Shown piece by piece: positions 1 to 6,941 of a stretch of DNA of 7,553 nt. Under the pieces are notes generated by a model. That model saw nothing but the letters and a program-made list of their open reading frames with translations, had not been told where the DNA came from and did not search any database. The stretch's first letter is position 1. The number at the start of each line of letters is the position of its first letter. The stretch lies in NCBI GenBank assembly GCA_019235595.1, contig JAFAKI010000126.1, positions 1 through 7,553 of the forward strand, read 5' to 3'. The translations under genes were made by a program, and so were the position numbers. The DNA is from Mucilaginibacter sp. Its GTDB lineage: Bacteria; Bacteroidota; Bacteroidia; Sphingobacteriales; Sphingobacteriaceae.

Positions 1-1168
1 CCAGTTTTTAAAAGCATTACCGGTTATGGAGAAGATAAAAATGCCTGCTACTTTCTTCGTTATCACCGGCCCTATCGCCGGCTCCAAATATCATGGCAAA
101 TTTGTGGGCAGACCTGTCGCTGAAATCATTAAGGAATCTGCCACAATACCGACAAATGATCAGAACTTCTTAGAGCGATGCTCGGCAGCGGGATATTTAG
201 GCTATATGGGAACCATCTCCTATCATACCAAAGCTGGTGGCCTGTATGATTCGGGTAAAAAAGATAAGGCATTTAAATTGATGGACTCATTGTATGCCAA
301 AGTACGTCATAGCGACTTTAAGCCGGGCTATGAGCCTTGCCCTGAATATAAGCAAGCAGTAGGTTCAACGTGGACAGATTTCAAAAAAGATGCTGCGGAA
401 GGCTACGAAATCGCCAGCCACTCGATTACCCATGCTACTATGCCGGGACTCGATGAGGCTAACATTAAATACGAATTGGAGAAAAGTAAGGAAGATGTGC
501 TGACCCATCTCGGTCCAAAATATACCTTCTCGTGCGAAGTGCCTTATGGTTATGAAAATGAACGGGTGATGCAAATCGCCTATAAAATATATCCTGCTTT
601 GCGGAACCGCATGCCTGAGCCCTGGTTAAAAGAGATCGATCGCGCCAGCAATGTAACACCGGGACCAAACACCAAAGACTATGTGCAATGGCAACGCGGC
701 GGTACCACCAAAACACCTTTGTCGTTGATGAAATCTTGGGTCGACACCGCTGCAAACAGGAAAGACACCTGGCTGGTATTGGTTTTTCACGGTATAGATG
801 GTATGGGCTATGAGGCGCTGCCGAGCACGATGCTTGATGAATACTTTCATTATATCAGAAGCAAGGAAGATAATTTGTGGGTGGCCACATTCGGTGATGT
901 AACCCGTTATATGCGTGAAAGAGAAGCCTCAAAAGTGACAGTTGATAATAAGGCTGGAAAAATAATAGTATCGCTTAATCATTCGCTGGATAAGAGCATG
1001 TACTATTTGCCTTTGACACTTAAGACTTATGTGCCTACAGGCTGGAAAAATGTAAAAGTAGCTCAAGACGCAAAGGCACACCAGTTAAAGGTTAAGAATG
1101 ATGATAAAGGTAGTTATGTAATTTACCAGGCTGAACCGAATGCAGGGGCTGTAACACTGGCAAAATAA
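1..1168 (+). CDS. Polysaccharide deacetylase family protein (NodB fold), 5' partial
   Basis: Probable metal-dependent carbohydrate esterase removing acetyl groups from an extracytoplasmic glycan; the substrate is unknown. The reading frame is open to the left edge (first whole codon at base 2), and the residues before the first ATG (base 26) already fit the family helix that precedes PATFFV. The true start is therefore upstream, and the aspartate motif 1 and any signal peptide are outside the window. Counting from the ATG at 26: PATFFV at 7-12; the metal-binding motif 2 as SHSITH with H132 and H136; motif 3 as CEVPYG at 170-175; and the late catalytic-type histidine in VFHG (H255). Residues about 304-380 look like a separate small beta domain. 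Two oddities: about 120 residues separate PATFFV from motif 2, where roughly 30 is usual, and the usual motif 3 arginine is replaced (Glu171 by alignment to RPPYG). It converges on the minus-strand genes. Family is fairly sure; activity is inferred. Confidence 0.85.
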   Translation, partial: QFLKALPVMEKIKMPATFFVITGPIAGSKYHGKFVGRPVAEIIKESATIPTNDQNFLERCSAAGYLGYMGTISYHTKAGGLYDSGKKDKAFKLMDSLYAKVRHSDFKPGYEPCPEYKQAVGSTWTDFKKDAAEGYEIASHSITHATMPGLDEANIKYELEKSKEDVLTHLGPKYTFSCEVPYGYENERVMQIAYKIYPALRNRMPEPWLKEIDRASNVTPGPNTKDYVQWQRGGTTKTPLSLMKSWVDTAANRKDTWLVLVFHGIDGMGYEALPSTMLDEYFHYIRSKEDNLWVATFGDVTRYMREREASKVTVDNKAGKIIVSLNHSLDKSMYYLPLTLKTYVPTGWKNVKVAQDAKAHQLKVKNDDKGSYVIYQAEPNAGAVTLAK

Positions 1169-1182
1169 ATCACCCCGTTTCT

Positions 1183-1315
1183 TTACTTATCTGCGCTTAC
1201 AAGTGTAAAGGTAATCGGTATAGTATATTGTACCCGAACAGGCATTCCAAATTGGCACCCTGGTTCCCATGACATATGTGATAAAGTGCATCGCAAGATA
1301 GTTATTCGAAACAAA
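1183..1315 (-). pseudogene. Remnant of a TonB-type C-terminal domain, truncated and frameshifted
   Basis: Read on the minus strand, bases 1275 down to 1183 encode M-SWEPG, then GMPVRV, then VQYTIPITFTL, ending in a TAA stop at 1183-1185. This matches the end of the TonB C-terminal domain, whose family pattern is roughly MPxWxPG, GKPV, then a beta strand like YTIPIxFxL. Just upstream, in a frame offset by one base at 1276, bases 1315-1277 read NNYLAMHFIT, which resembles the preceding helix (A-hydrophobic-R-F-I-K). One base gained or two lost would join the two pieces. Only about 44 codons remain, no start codon fits, and the piece begins just beyond the terminator of the peptidase gene. TonB proteins couple the inner-membrane proton-motive force to outer-membrane receptors; this fragment cannot do so. 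Its stop lies 14 bases from the end of the convergent deacetylase gene. Confidence 0.65.
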
Positions 1316-1320
1316 TCATG

Positions 1321-1375
1321 AAAACAAAAAGTCTCGAGTTTTACACCGAAAAATTTCGACTTAAAACTCGAGACT
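1321..1375 (-). terminator. Intrinsic terminator of the M1 peptidase gene
   Basis: A perfect 14-bp inverted repeat, AGTCTCGAGTTTTA at 1330-1343 and TAAAACTCGAGACT at 1362-1375, encloses an 18-base loop that itself contains a small CGAA/TTCG pairing. On the minus strand the stem is followed directly by TTTTGTTTT (1329 to 1321), the U-tract expected of a Rho-independent terminator. It begins 22 bases past the peptidase stop codon. On the plus strand no T-run follows the stem, so it should act mainly on the minus-strand transcript rather than on the deacetylase gene. Confidence 0.8.
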
Positions 1376-1389
1376 CTCGACTTAAGACT
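1356..1389. repeat. Imperfect 13-base direct repeat, TCGACTTAARACT
   Basis: TCGACTTAAAACT (1356-1368) and TCGACTTAAGACT (1377-1389) differ at one base and lie 21 bases apart, one overlapping the right arm of the terminator stem and one beside it. The unit contains CTTAA and together with the CTCGAG cores of the stem gives the region a low-complexity GAGTCTTAAGTC-like texture. From general familiarity, such strings recur between genes in Sphingobacteriaceae, but that cannot be confirmed here. Confidence 0.6.
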
Positions 1390-1397
1390 AACGACAA

Positions 1398-4013
1398 CTA
1401 TTCGTCTTTAAACGTATCGTCAGCTATACCGCTATTTACCGTAACATCTTTTACTTTAAATTCTATTGGCTGACCAACAACGGTTGTTTTCTCGGTGTAA
1501 GGGATTTTCACGCCATTTACATCACGATAATCTGACCATTCATATATTGTGCTCCCACCGGCAATGTCAATAAACTGCCTTACTTTCAAGCCGGTTTGTG
1601 CATCATAGTAGTATCTCATCTTAACGCCATCAGGCTGAGTAACAATCAGCAGGTAGGCCAGTTCACCATTTACTACCTGTAATCTTGGGTCTAACTGAAC
1701 CTTATAATTTTTCTTTCCGAATTCCAGTTCAGGGAAAAGACGGGTACGGGCCTTCAGGTATTTTTTGCTCAAGGTATCCAGCGGAACTTTATTATTCATT
1801 TGTCTTAATTGCACACTGTCACCGTTAACCACAATGCGGTTCACAACTAAGTTATTGTAAGAGGGTGCAACCATATCCAGGTAGACCTTCCCTGATGATT
1901 TATAGCGCCCTGTCTTTTTAACAGGAACTCCCTGGATATCTCCTTCAGAACTTACGCTCAGGTCGTCTACACCCTTCACCTTACTTTCTCCGCCAATAGC
2001 GTCAAAATACTTGTTAACAATGGTACTTGCAGTAACACCAGGCTCGACCATTACGCTGCTGAATGAGTTGTTATCCGGATCAATATCAGGCAACTTATGT
2101 TCAGGGTCGATGATGACATACAACACCTTTGAAGTCGATTTGTACAGGAATGTCCAGGTATTGCCGCGCTGCCAAATCTCGGCCGGTAGTTTTACCGTAC
2201 CTGTTTTACCATTTTCTTCCTTAACAAATACAGTAACAGGCAAAGCCATTTCCTCAAGGTTCTCCAGAGTGATGAGCGATCCTTTTTCCGGCTTCTTATC
2301 TACATAATCAATATTTTTTACCGACTGATCCAGCTTCCATGTTGTAGTAAACCATTCTTTCCAGAACCAGCCTAAATCTTCCCCTGCAGCATTATCAATG
2401 GTATGGAAAAAATCCCATGGTGTGGGGTGCTTAAAGGCCCAACGTTTTATATAGGTGCGGAAGGCATAGTCGAAACGCTCTTTACCTAATATTTGCTCAC
2501 GCAGAATGGTTAAACCCAAAGCTGGTTTATCATAAGCGGCATAACCCAGGTAATCAGCCTGTATAACGTCAGGAATATTCATGATCGCATCCGCATCCTG
2601 CGGGAACATGCCAGGCGCTCCTTTTTGTTCGTCGCGTGGCTCGTAGTACTCACCATTATTAAATACTTTAGTATCTACCTGGTTGATAAAGGTGTTAAAG
2701 CCCTCATCCATCCAGGCATATTTGCGTTCGTTTGAGCCGACGATCATCGGGAACCAGTTATGGCCAAACTCGTGATTGGTAACCTCCCACAAAGCTCCGC
2801 CTTTATTAGTCGAACCACAGAAAACAATGCCGGGATACTCCATCCCGCCTACGTTGCAGGAAACATTGGTAGCAACGGGGTAGGTATATTCAAACCACTC
2901 GTTAGAGTAAAGCTCGATACAACCCTTTACGTATTCAGTCGACCGCCCCCACGCTTCATTTCCGGCGCTTTCAACCGGGTATACAGATTGCGCCAGCACC
3001 TTTTTGCCACTCGGCAGGTTAATGCGTGCCGCATCCCATATAAAGGCCCTTGAAGCCGCCCATGAAACATCGCGCGAATTTTTGCAGAAGAAATGCCAGG
3101 TTAAATTGGCCTTTTTCGGGTAAAAGTCTTTATTGCCTATTTCAGTAGAATCTTTTATTGATACTGTTTTGTCGCTTCCTTTAGCCTTTGCCAGCCTGCC
3201 AATAATTTTAGGCGCCAGTACCTCATTCGGGTTAACCAACTCGCCTGAACCCACCACCACCAGGTCAGATGGAGCGGTTACAGTAAAATCAAAGTCGCCG
3301 TACTCCAGGTAAAACTCACCTGCACCCATGTAAGGGATCACGTTCCAGCCTGTGACGTCATCATAAACTTCCATGCGGGGATACCATTGTGCAACGGCAT
3401 ATATCCAGCCGTTTTTACTATTCATGCGTCCCATACGGTCGGTGCCATACTGCGGAATATCAAAAGCGTAGTCAATCTTAATTTTAATTTGCCCGCCATT
3501 GCCAGCTAATGAATTTTTAAGCTTGATTTGCAAACGGGTGTCGGTCACGATATAATCTGCTTTTTCTTCTTTACCATCTTTGCCGATAAGGGTGATTGAT
3601 TTGATCTCATCCCCATTGGTAAACTCCTTTATTCCGTTTCGTCCACCATCTACGGTACTGGTCGCCGCTCCACGGGAATCGGTCTTATAAATATTCTGAT
3701 CAACCTGCAGCCATAGGAACGGCAACTGGCCGGCACTGTTATTAGTATAAGTAATAACATCAGTACCGCTTACGCGATGTTTAGCCGTATCAAGGGTCAC
3801 ATTTAATTTGTAATCCGCACGATTTTGCCAGTATTTAGGCCCTGGAGCCCCGTTTTGAGAACGCTCGTCGCCATTTTTGGGCGGATAGAATAGCGGATCG
3901 AACACTTTATGCTGATCGTACTTTGGTGGTGTAGTGTCTTCGGTAGTTTGCGCCTTTGCCTGGCCAACAAAACCCAACGCTAACAGAGTAATAATTACTT
4001 TGGTAAATCTCAT
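1398..4013 (-). CDS. Secreted M1-family zinc metallopeptidase with an extra C-terminal domain
   Basis: Predicted aminopeptidase of 871 residues acting in the periplasm or at the cell surface. The start at 4013 is chosen because it gives a clear signal peptide (MRFTKVIITLLALGFVGQ, cleavage after AKA, residue about 21); the open frame continues 107 codons further upstream but those residues look non-coding and overlap the divergent gene. The M1 hallmarks are complete: the substrate-binding motif as GGMEYP (389-394, in place of GAMEN), the zinc site HEFGH (H414, E415, H418) with the third ligand E437 exactly 18 residues on, and YDKPAL with Y494 at the place of the catalytic tyrosine. A beta region ending in DPEHKLPDIDPDN closes the M1 part near residue 645. 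Residues about 660-871 form an added domain (KYFDAIGG near its start, then YYYDAQTGLKVRQ, then DVNGVKIPY), similar to LolA/LolB-like beta folds found at the end of some Bacteroidota proteases. It is apparently a single-gene transcript. Specificity cannot be told from the sequence. Confidence 0.93.
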   Translation of the reverse strand: MRFTKVIITLLALGFVGQAKAQTTEDTTPPKYDQHKVFDPLFYPPKNGDERSQNGAPGPKYWQNRADYKLNVTLDTAKHRVSGTDVITYTNNSAGQLPFLWLQVDQNIYKTDSRGAATSTVDGGRNGIKEFTNGDEIKSITLIGKDGKEEKADYIVTDTRLQIKLKNSLAGNGGQIKIKIDYAFDIPQYGTDRMGRMNSKNGWIYAVAQWYPRMEVYDDVTGWNVIPYMGAGEFYLEYGDFDFTVTAPSDLVVVGSGELVNPNEVLAPKIIGRLAKAKGSDKTVSIKDSTEIGNKDFYPKKANLTWHFFCKNSRDVSWAASRAFIWDAARINLPSGKKVLAQSVYPVESAGNEAWGRSTEYVKGCIELYSNEWFEYTYPVATNVSCNVGGMEYPGIVFCGSTNKGGALWEVTNHEFGHNWFPMIVGSNERKYAWMDEGFNTFINQVDTKVFNNGEYYEPRDEQKGAPGMFPQDADAIMNIPDVIQADYLGYAAYDKPALGLTILREQILGKERFDYAFRTYIKRWAFKHPTPWDFFHTIDNAAGEDLGWFWKEWFTTTWKLDQSVKNIDYVDKKPEKGSLITLENLEEMALPVTVFVKEENGKTGTVKLPAEIWQRGNTWTFLYKSTSKVLYVIIDPEHKLPDIDPDNNSFSSVMVEPGVTASTIVNKYFDAIGGESKVKGVDDLSVSSEGDIQGVPVKKTGRYKSSGKVYLDMVAPSYNNLVVNRIVVNGDSVQLRQMNNKVPLDTLSKKYLKARTRLFPELEFGKKNYKVQLDPRLQVVNGELAYLLIVTQPDGVKMRYYYDAQTGLKVRQFIDIAGGSTIYEWSDYRDVNGVKIPYTEKTTVVGQPIEFKVKDVTVNSGIADDTFKDE

Positions 4014-4041
4014 GGTTATAGATAAAGCATGCAAGATATTA

Positions 4042-4061
4042 AAAAATTGCCAGCAATTTTT
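4042..4061. promoter_or_regulatory. Dyad AAAAATTGC / GCAATTTTT, possible operator
   Basis: A perfect 9-bp inverted repeat (4042-4050 and 4053-4061) with a 2-base centre lies in the 148-base gap between the divergent peptidase and glycosyltransferase genes, 29 bases upstream of the peptidase start. The short centre is more typical of a protein-binding dyad than of an RNA hairpin, though an 8-bp stem with a 4-base loop is possible. Function is inferred; AT-rich palindromes also arise by chance. Confidence 0.3.
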
Positions 4062-4101
4062 CCAATGCAGTTTAAGCATCAAAACGGTATCGGTTTTTTT
4101 G

Positions 4102-4109
4102 TATTTTTG
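4102..4109 (+). promoter_or_regulatory. Candidate Bacteroidota -7 promoter element for the glycosyltransferase
   Basis: TATTTTTG followed by C fits the TAnnTTTG -7 consensus of Bacteroidota housekeeping promoters and lies about 52 bases upstream of the glycosyltransferase start at 4162. A matching -33 TTTG is not present at the usual 19-21 base spacing (only TTTAAG nearby), so the call is weak. Confidence 0.35.
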
Positions 4110-4161
4110 CACTCGTTTGGAAAATTTTGATTCAACATACATCCAATCGCATGCCCGATCA

Positions 4162-5112
4162 ATGGATATATCAGTAGTAGTACCTCTGTTTAATGAAGTA
4201 GAATCGTTACCGGAACTTACCTCGTGGATAAGCCGTGTGATGCTTGAAAACCGTTTCACATATGAAATTATCCTGGTTGATGACGGCAGCAACGACGGCT
4301 CCTGGGATATGATCCTAAAGCTACAACAAGGCAATCCATTTATCAGGGGAATTAAGTTCAGACGTAATTACGGTAAATCAGCCGCGTTGAATGTTGGGTT
4401 TGCGGCAGCAAAGGGTCGTGTGGTGATCACCATGGATGCCGACCTGCAGGATAGCCCCGACGAGATACCGCAGCTTTACCGCCGCATTACAGAAGATAAC
4501 TATGATCTGATATCAGGCTGGAAAGCTAAACGCTATGATCCTATTTCGAAGACCATTCCTACCAAACTGTTCAACGCTGCAACACGCCGTATGTCGGGTA
4601 TCAATAATTTGCACGATTTTAATTGTGGTTTGAAAGCCTATCGCAGCACCGTGGTGAAAAACATCGAAGTATACGGCGAGATGCACCGTTACATTCCGGT
4701 TATTGCCAAATGGGCGGGCTTTTCAAAGATCGGCGAGCAAATTGTGGAGCACCGTGCACGCAAATACGGCAAAACCAAATTTGGCATGAGCCGTTTTGTA
4801 AATGGCTTTTTGGACCTGCTTTCGATATTTTTTGTTGGAAAATTTGGCAAGCGCCCCATGCATTTTTTTGGCAGTTTGGGTGTACTGAGTTTTTTGACCG
4901 GTCTTATTATCGCTATCTGGATGATATGGGATAAACTTTATTCTATTGCGCACAACCAGCATTACCGCGATATAACTGCCCAACCTCTGTTTTACATCGC
5001 ACTGGTTGCCATAATATTAGGTTCCCAGTTGTTTTTAACCGGCTTTGTTGCCGAACTGGTGTCGCGCAGCTCACACGACCGCAATAATTACCAGGTTGAG
5101 GAAACTATTTAA
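4162..5112 (+). CDS. Family 2 glycosyltransferase, polyprenyl-phosphate sugar synthase type (DPM1/GtrB-like)
   Basis: A 316-residue inner-membrane enzyme likely to move a sugar from a nucleotide donor to a polyprenyl phosphate on the cytoplasmic face, supplying lipid-linked sugar for glycan or lipid modification. The GT-A domain shows SVVVPLFNE (4-12), the donor-binding DDGS (40-43), MDADLQDSPDEIP with the metal-binding D92/D94 (91-103), DFNCGLKAYR (152-161), and HRARKYGKTKFGMSRF (197-212), the last a signature of this subgroup. Two C-terminal membrane helices follow at about 234-256 and 275-299, as in GtrB-like enzymes. The start at 4162 is the only in-frame ATG beside the conserved first strand; the frame is open back to 3934, but that part runs into the divergent peptidase gene. 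No Shine-Dalgarno is visible, as is usual in the phylum. Sugar and acceptor are unknown. Confidence 0.92.
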   Translation: MDISVVVPLFNEVESLPELTSWISRVMLENRFTYEIILVDDGSNDGSWDMILKLQQGNPFIRGIKFRRNYGKSAALNVGFAAAKGRVVITMDADLQDSPDEIPQLYRRITEDNYDLISGWKAKRYDPISKTIPTKLFNAATRRMSGINNLHDFNCGLKAYRSTVVKNIEVYGEMHRYIPVIAKWAGFSKIGEQIVEHRARKYGKTKFGMSRFVNGFLDLLSIFFVGKFGKRPMHFFGSLGVLSFLTGLIIAIWMIWDKLYSIAHNQHYRDITAQPLFYIALVAIILGSQLFLTGFVAELVSRSSHDRNNYQVEETI

Positions 5113-5220
5113 TTTGAAGATTTTTTGATTTGAAAATTTGAAAATGCTAAACAACCTCAAGAAAATAATTTGATAATTCACCGTTAAAAACAATTTTCAA
5201 ATCTTCAAATTATCAAATTA
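5111..5220. repeat. AT-rich cluster of overlapping inverted repeats
   Basis: The gap between the two glycosyltransferase genes is built of TTTGAA-type units that pair in several ways: AATTTGAAGAT (5111-5121) with ATCTTCAAATT (5201-5211); GATTTGAAAATT (5127-5138) with AATTTTCAAATC (5192-5203); and TAATTTGATAATT (5166-5178) with AATTATCAAATTA (5208-5220). All are perfect. The first two nest; the third crosses both, so it is an alternative fold. The cluster begins inside the stop codon of the upstream gene and ends 13 bases before the next start. There is no GC-rich stem with a U-tract, so it is not a standard terminator. TTTGAAAA-type strings of this sort are familiar between genes in Sphingobacteriaceae, suggesting a dispersed repeat. 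Confidence 0.7.
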
Positions 5221-5233
5221 GTCAATTAAAAAG

Positions 5234-6202
5234 ATGCTTTTTTCCATCATTATCCCCTTATACAACCGTCCGCAGGAAATAAAAGAATTACTGGAGTCCC
5301 TTACTTTTCAGACTTATAAGGATTTCGAAGTGCTGGTTTTGGAAGACGGTTCGGTAAATGATGCGGCGGATATTGTCAAAACCTTTGAGGATAAACTCAA
5401 CGTCCGCTATTTTGTAAAAAAGAACGAAGGCCAGGGCTTTACACGCAACTATGGCTTTGAGCGAGCAAAGGGTGACTACTTCATCGTTTTTGATTCGGAC
5501 TGCCTGATACCTGCTGATTACCTGCAAATAGTAAACGATTACCTGAAAACTAACTGGCTGGATGCCTATGGCGGTCCGGATGATGCACACCCATCGTTCA
5601 CCCCGGTGCAAAAAGCAATCAGCTATTCCATGACCTCCCCATTCACTACCGGTGGCATCCGTGGCAACAAAAAAGCAATCGGACAGTTCCACCCGCGTAG
5701 CTTTAACATGGGCGTTTCGCGCAAAGTTTGGGAAACTGTAGGGGGATTTATCATCACCCGTTCGGGCGAGGATATTGAATATAGCATCCGCATCCATTCA
5801 GCCGGATTTAAAATAGGCCTGATACCCGATGCCAAGGTTTATCATAAGCGCCGTACCGACTTTATGCAGTTCTACAAGCAGTTGCATTTTTTTGGCCGGG
5901 CGCGCATTAACCTATATAAATTCTTTCCTTCGGAGTTGAAGGCTGTACATTTTTTTCCGGCTATTTTTACGCTTGGAATTTTCTTTACGCTGATATCCAA
6001 TATTTTGGGATGGCCAATTAAAGAATTGTGTAATTTTGCCTACGCCCTGTTTGTGTTGTTGATATTTTTTCATTCGTGGTGGAGAAACAAGTCGGTAAAA
6101 GTTGCATTTTTGAGCATTATCGCCGCCTTTACTCAATTAATCGCCTATGGGTTTGGATTTATGCAGGACTTTTGGAAGCGTGTTGTATTAAAAAGATCGT
6201 AA
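5234..6202 (+). CDS. Family 2 glycosyltransferase with C-terminal membrane segments
   Basis: A 322-residue enzyme expected to add a sugar to an envelope glycan or lipid acceptor at the inner membrane. The GT-A fold is shown by SIIIPLYNRP (4-13), the donor-binding EDGS (37-40), NEGQGFTRNYG (64-74), FDSDC with the DxD metal site D87/D89 (86-90), and a RSGEDIEYSIR stretch (176-186) whose GED (178-180) is the usual place of the catalytic base. About three hydrophobic helices follow at 240-258, 265-282 and 288-309. It differs from the preceding glycosyltransferase: it lacks the HxxRxxGxTKFG signature, so the two are not recent duplicates. The ATG at 5234 sits directly before the first beta strand behind an A-rich stretch, with no clear ribosome site. 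The next gene starts 7 bases after its stop, so the two are very likely co-transcribed. Confidence 0.92.
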   Translation: MLFSIIIPLYNRPQEIKELLESLTFQTYKDFEVLVLEDGSVNDAADIVKTFEDKLNVRYFVKKNEGQGFTRNYGFERAKGDYFIVFDSDCLIPADYLQIVNDYLKTNWLDAYGGPDDAHPSFTPVQKAISYSMTSPFTTGGIRGNKKAIGQFHPRSFNMGVSRKVWETVGGFIITRSGEDIEYSIRIHSAGFKIGLIPDAKVYHKRRTDFMQFYKQLHFFGRARINLYKFFPSELKAVHFFPAIFTLGIFFTLISNILGWPIKELCNFAYALFVLLIFFHSWWRNKSVKVAFLSIIAAFTQLIAYGFGFMQDFWKRVVLKRS

Positions 6203-6209
6203 ACCGAGT

Positions 6210-6938
6210 ATGTATCACCCTTTTTCCGTTATAGATATCCTTAAAACTTCATGGTATCTGTTTAAAAGGAACTTTGTCACCATCATTGTTTTTTCAGTTA
6301 TTTCATTTATTCTGCTATCCGTATTGGGTATAATAATTGAAGTGATCATCGCTCCCGAAGCATTCGCCGGGAAGATGGTAGTATCATTTTTCCTTATTCT
6401 TACGCAGGCTTACACGACATTAGGTTTGTACAAACTTATTTTTACCCTGATTGACAGTGAATATTACGAATTTGAATTCAAGCAGGTATTGCCGGGCTTT
6501 AAGATGATGGTCAGTTATCTGGCGGTGGCATTTATTCTGGCCTTCGGAATTACCAATTTTGCGATATTGGTCGAGTATCTTGACAACTATCCCCTCCTTG
6601 ATACTACTATCCAGGTGGTTGGAGTTATTGGCGCGCTTTATTTCTTTCTGAGGATCATGTTCTTCAATACGTTCATTGTAGATGATCATTCGGGTCCGAT
6701 TGAATCACTAAAGCAAAGTTTCAGATTAACTAAGGGCTACCTGCTTAAAGTGCTTGTCATACTCGGCATTATAGTTCTGTGCATTGGTTTACCGGCAAAA
6801 ATATCGCAATACTATCCGCTTGTCTCTATTGCGATCATGTTCACCTACCCGTTTGTGAACATTATACTGGCAGTTACCTATCGTAAACTGGTTTATAGTC
6901 ACCAGGATGTGGATGACGACCTTAACGAAACGAATTGA
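6210..6938 (+). CDS. Six-helix membrane protein of unknown function
   Basis: A 242-residue, very hydrophobic protein with about six membrane helices (roughly 22-47, 56-80, 100-122, 133-152, 178-195, 203-224) and an acidic soluble tail (232-242). The stretch VDDHSGPIESLKQSFRLTKG (157-176), just before helix 5, resembles the pattern 'gpieALkrSwkltkG' seen in the membrane domains of glycerophosphodiester phosphodiesterase-like and related uncharacterised families (DUF975-like). No catalytic motif is visible. It lies 7 bases after the glycosyltransferase and 3 bases before the GH3-like gene, so it probably serves the same process, perhaps as a membrane partner or transporter; that role is inference from position only. 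The ATG at 6210 is the first available after the upstream stop and is followed by a plausible amphipathic N-terminus. Confidence 0.85.
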   Translation: MYHPFSVIDILKTSWYLFKRNFVTIIVFSVISFILLSVLGIIIEVIIAPEAFAGKMVVSFFLILTQAYTTLGLYKLIFTLIDSEYYEFEFKQVLPGFKMMVSYLAVAFILAFGITNFAILVEYLDNYPLLDTTIQVVGVIGALYFFLRIMFFNTFIVDDHSGPIESLKQSFRLTKGYLLKVLVILGIIVLCIGLPAKISQYYPLVSIAIMFTYPFVNIILAVTYRKLVYSHQDVDDDLNETN

Positions 6939-6941
6939 GTG

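Noticed and set aside
26..28. ATG at 26 as the true start of the deacetylase
   Set aside because: The frame is open to the left edge and the residues before this ATG match the family pattern, while motif 1 of the NodB fold would be missing. The start is outside the window.
1330..1375. The hairpin as a bidirectional terminator for both convergent genes
   Set aside because: On the plus strand the stem is followed by CTCTCGACTTAAG, with no T-run; only the minus strand has a U-tract.
2011..2307. Plus-strand open frames within the peptidase gene (also 2760-3053)
   Set aside because: Antisense to a gene with a complete M1 signature; their composition follows from the codon bias of the real gene.
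3934..4161. 76-codon N-terminal extension of the first glycosyltransferase
   Set aside because: It overlaps the peptidase signal-peptide region on the other strand; the conserved first beta strand begins right at the ATG at 4162.
4151..4177. Eight-codon reading frame (ATG CCC ... TAG) overlapping the glycosyltransferase start
   Set aside because: Too short to support as a leader peptide; no ribosome site and no regulatory codon run. Probably chance.
4014..4334. 107-codon N-terminal extension of the M1 peptidase
   Set aside because: It overlaps the divergent glycosyltransferase gene, looks non-coding, and would bury a good signal peptide that begins at 4013.
5288..5797. 169-residue open frame on the minus strand inside the second glycosyltransferase
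   Set aside because: It is antisense to a gene with intact family motifs and has no recognisable domain; a shadow of the coding strand.
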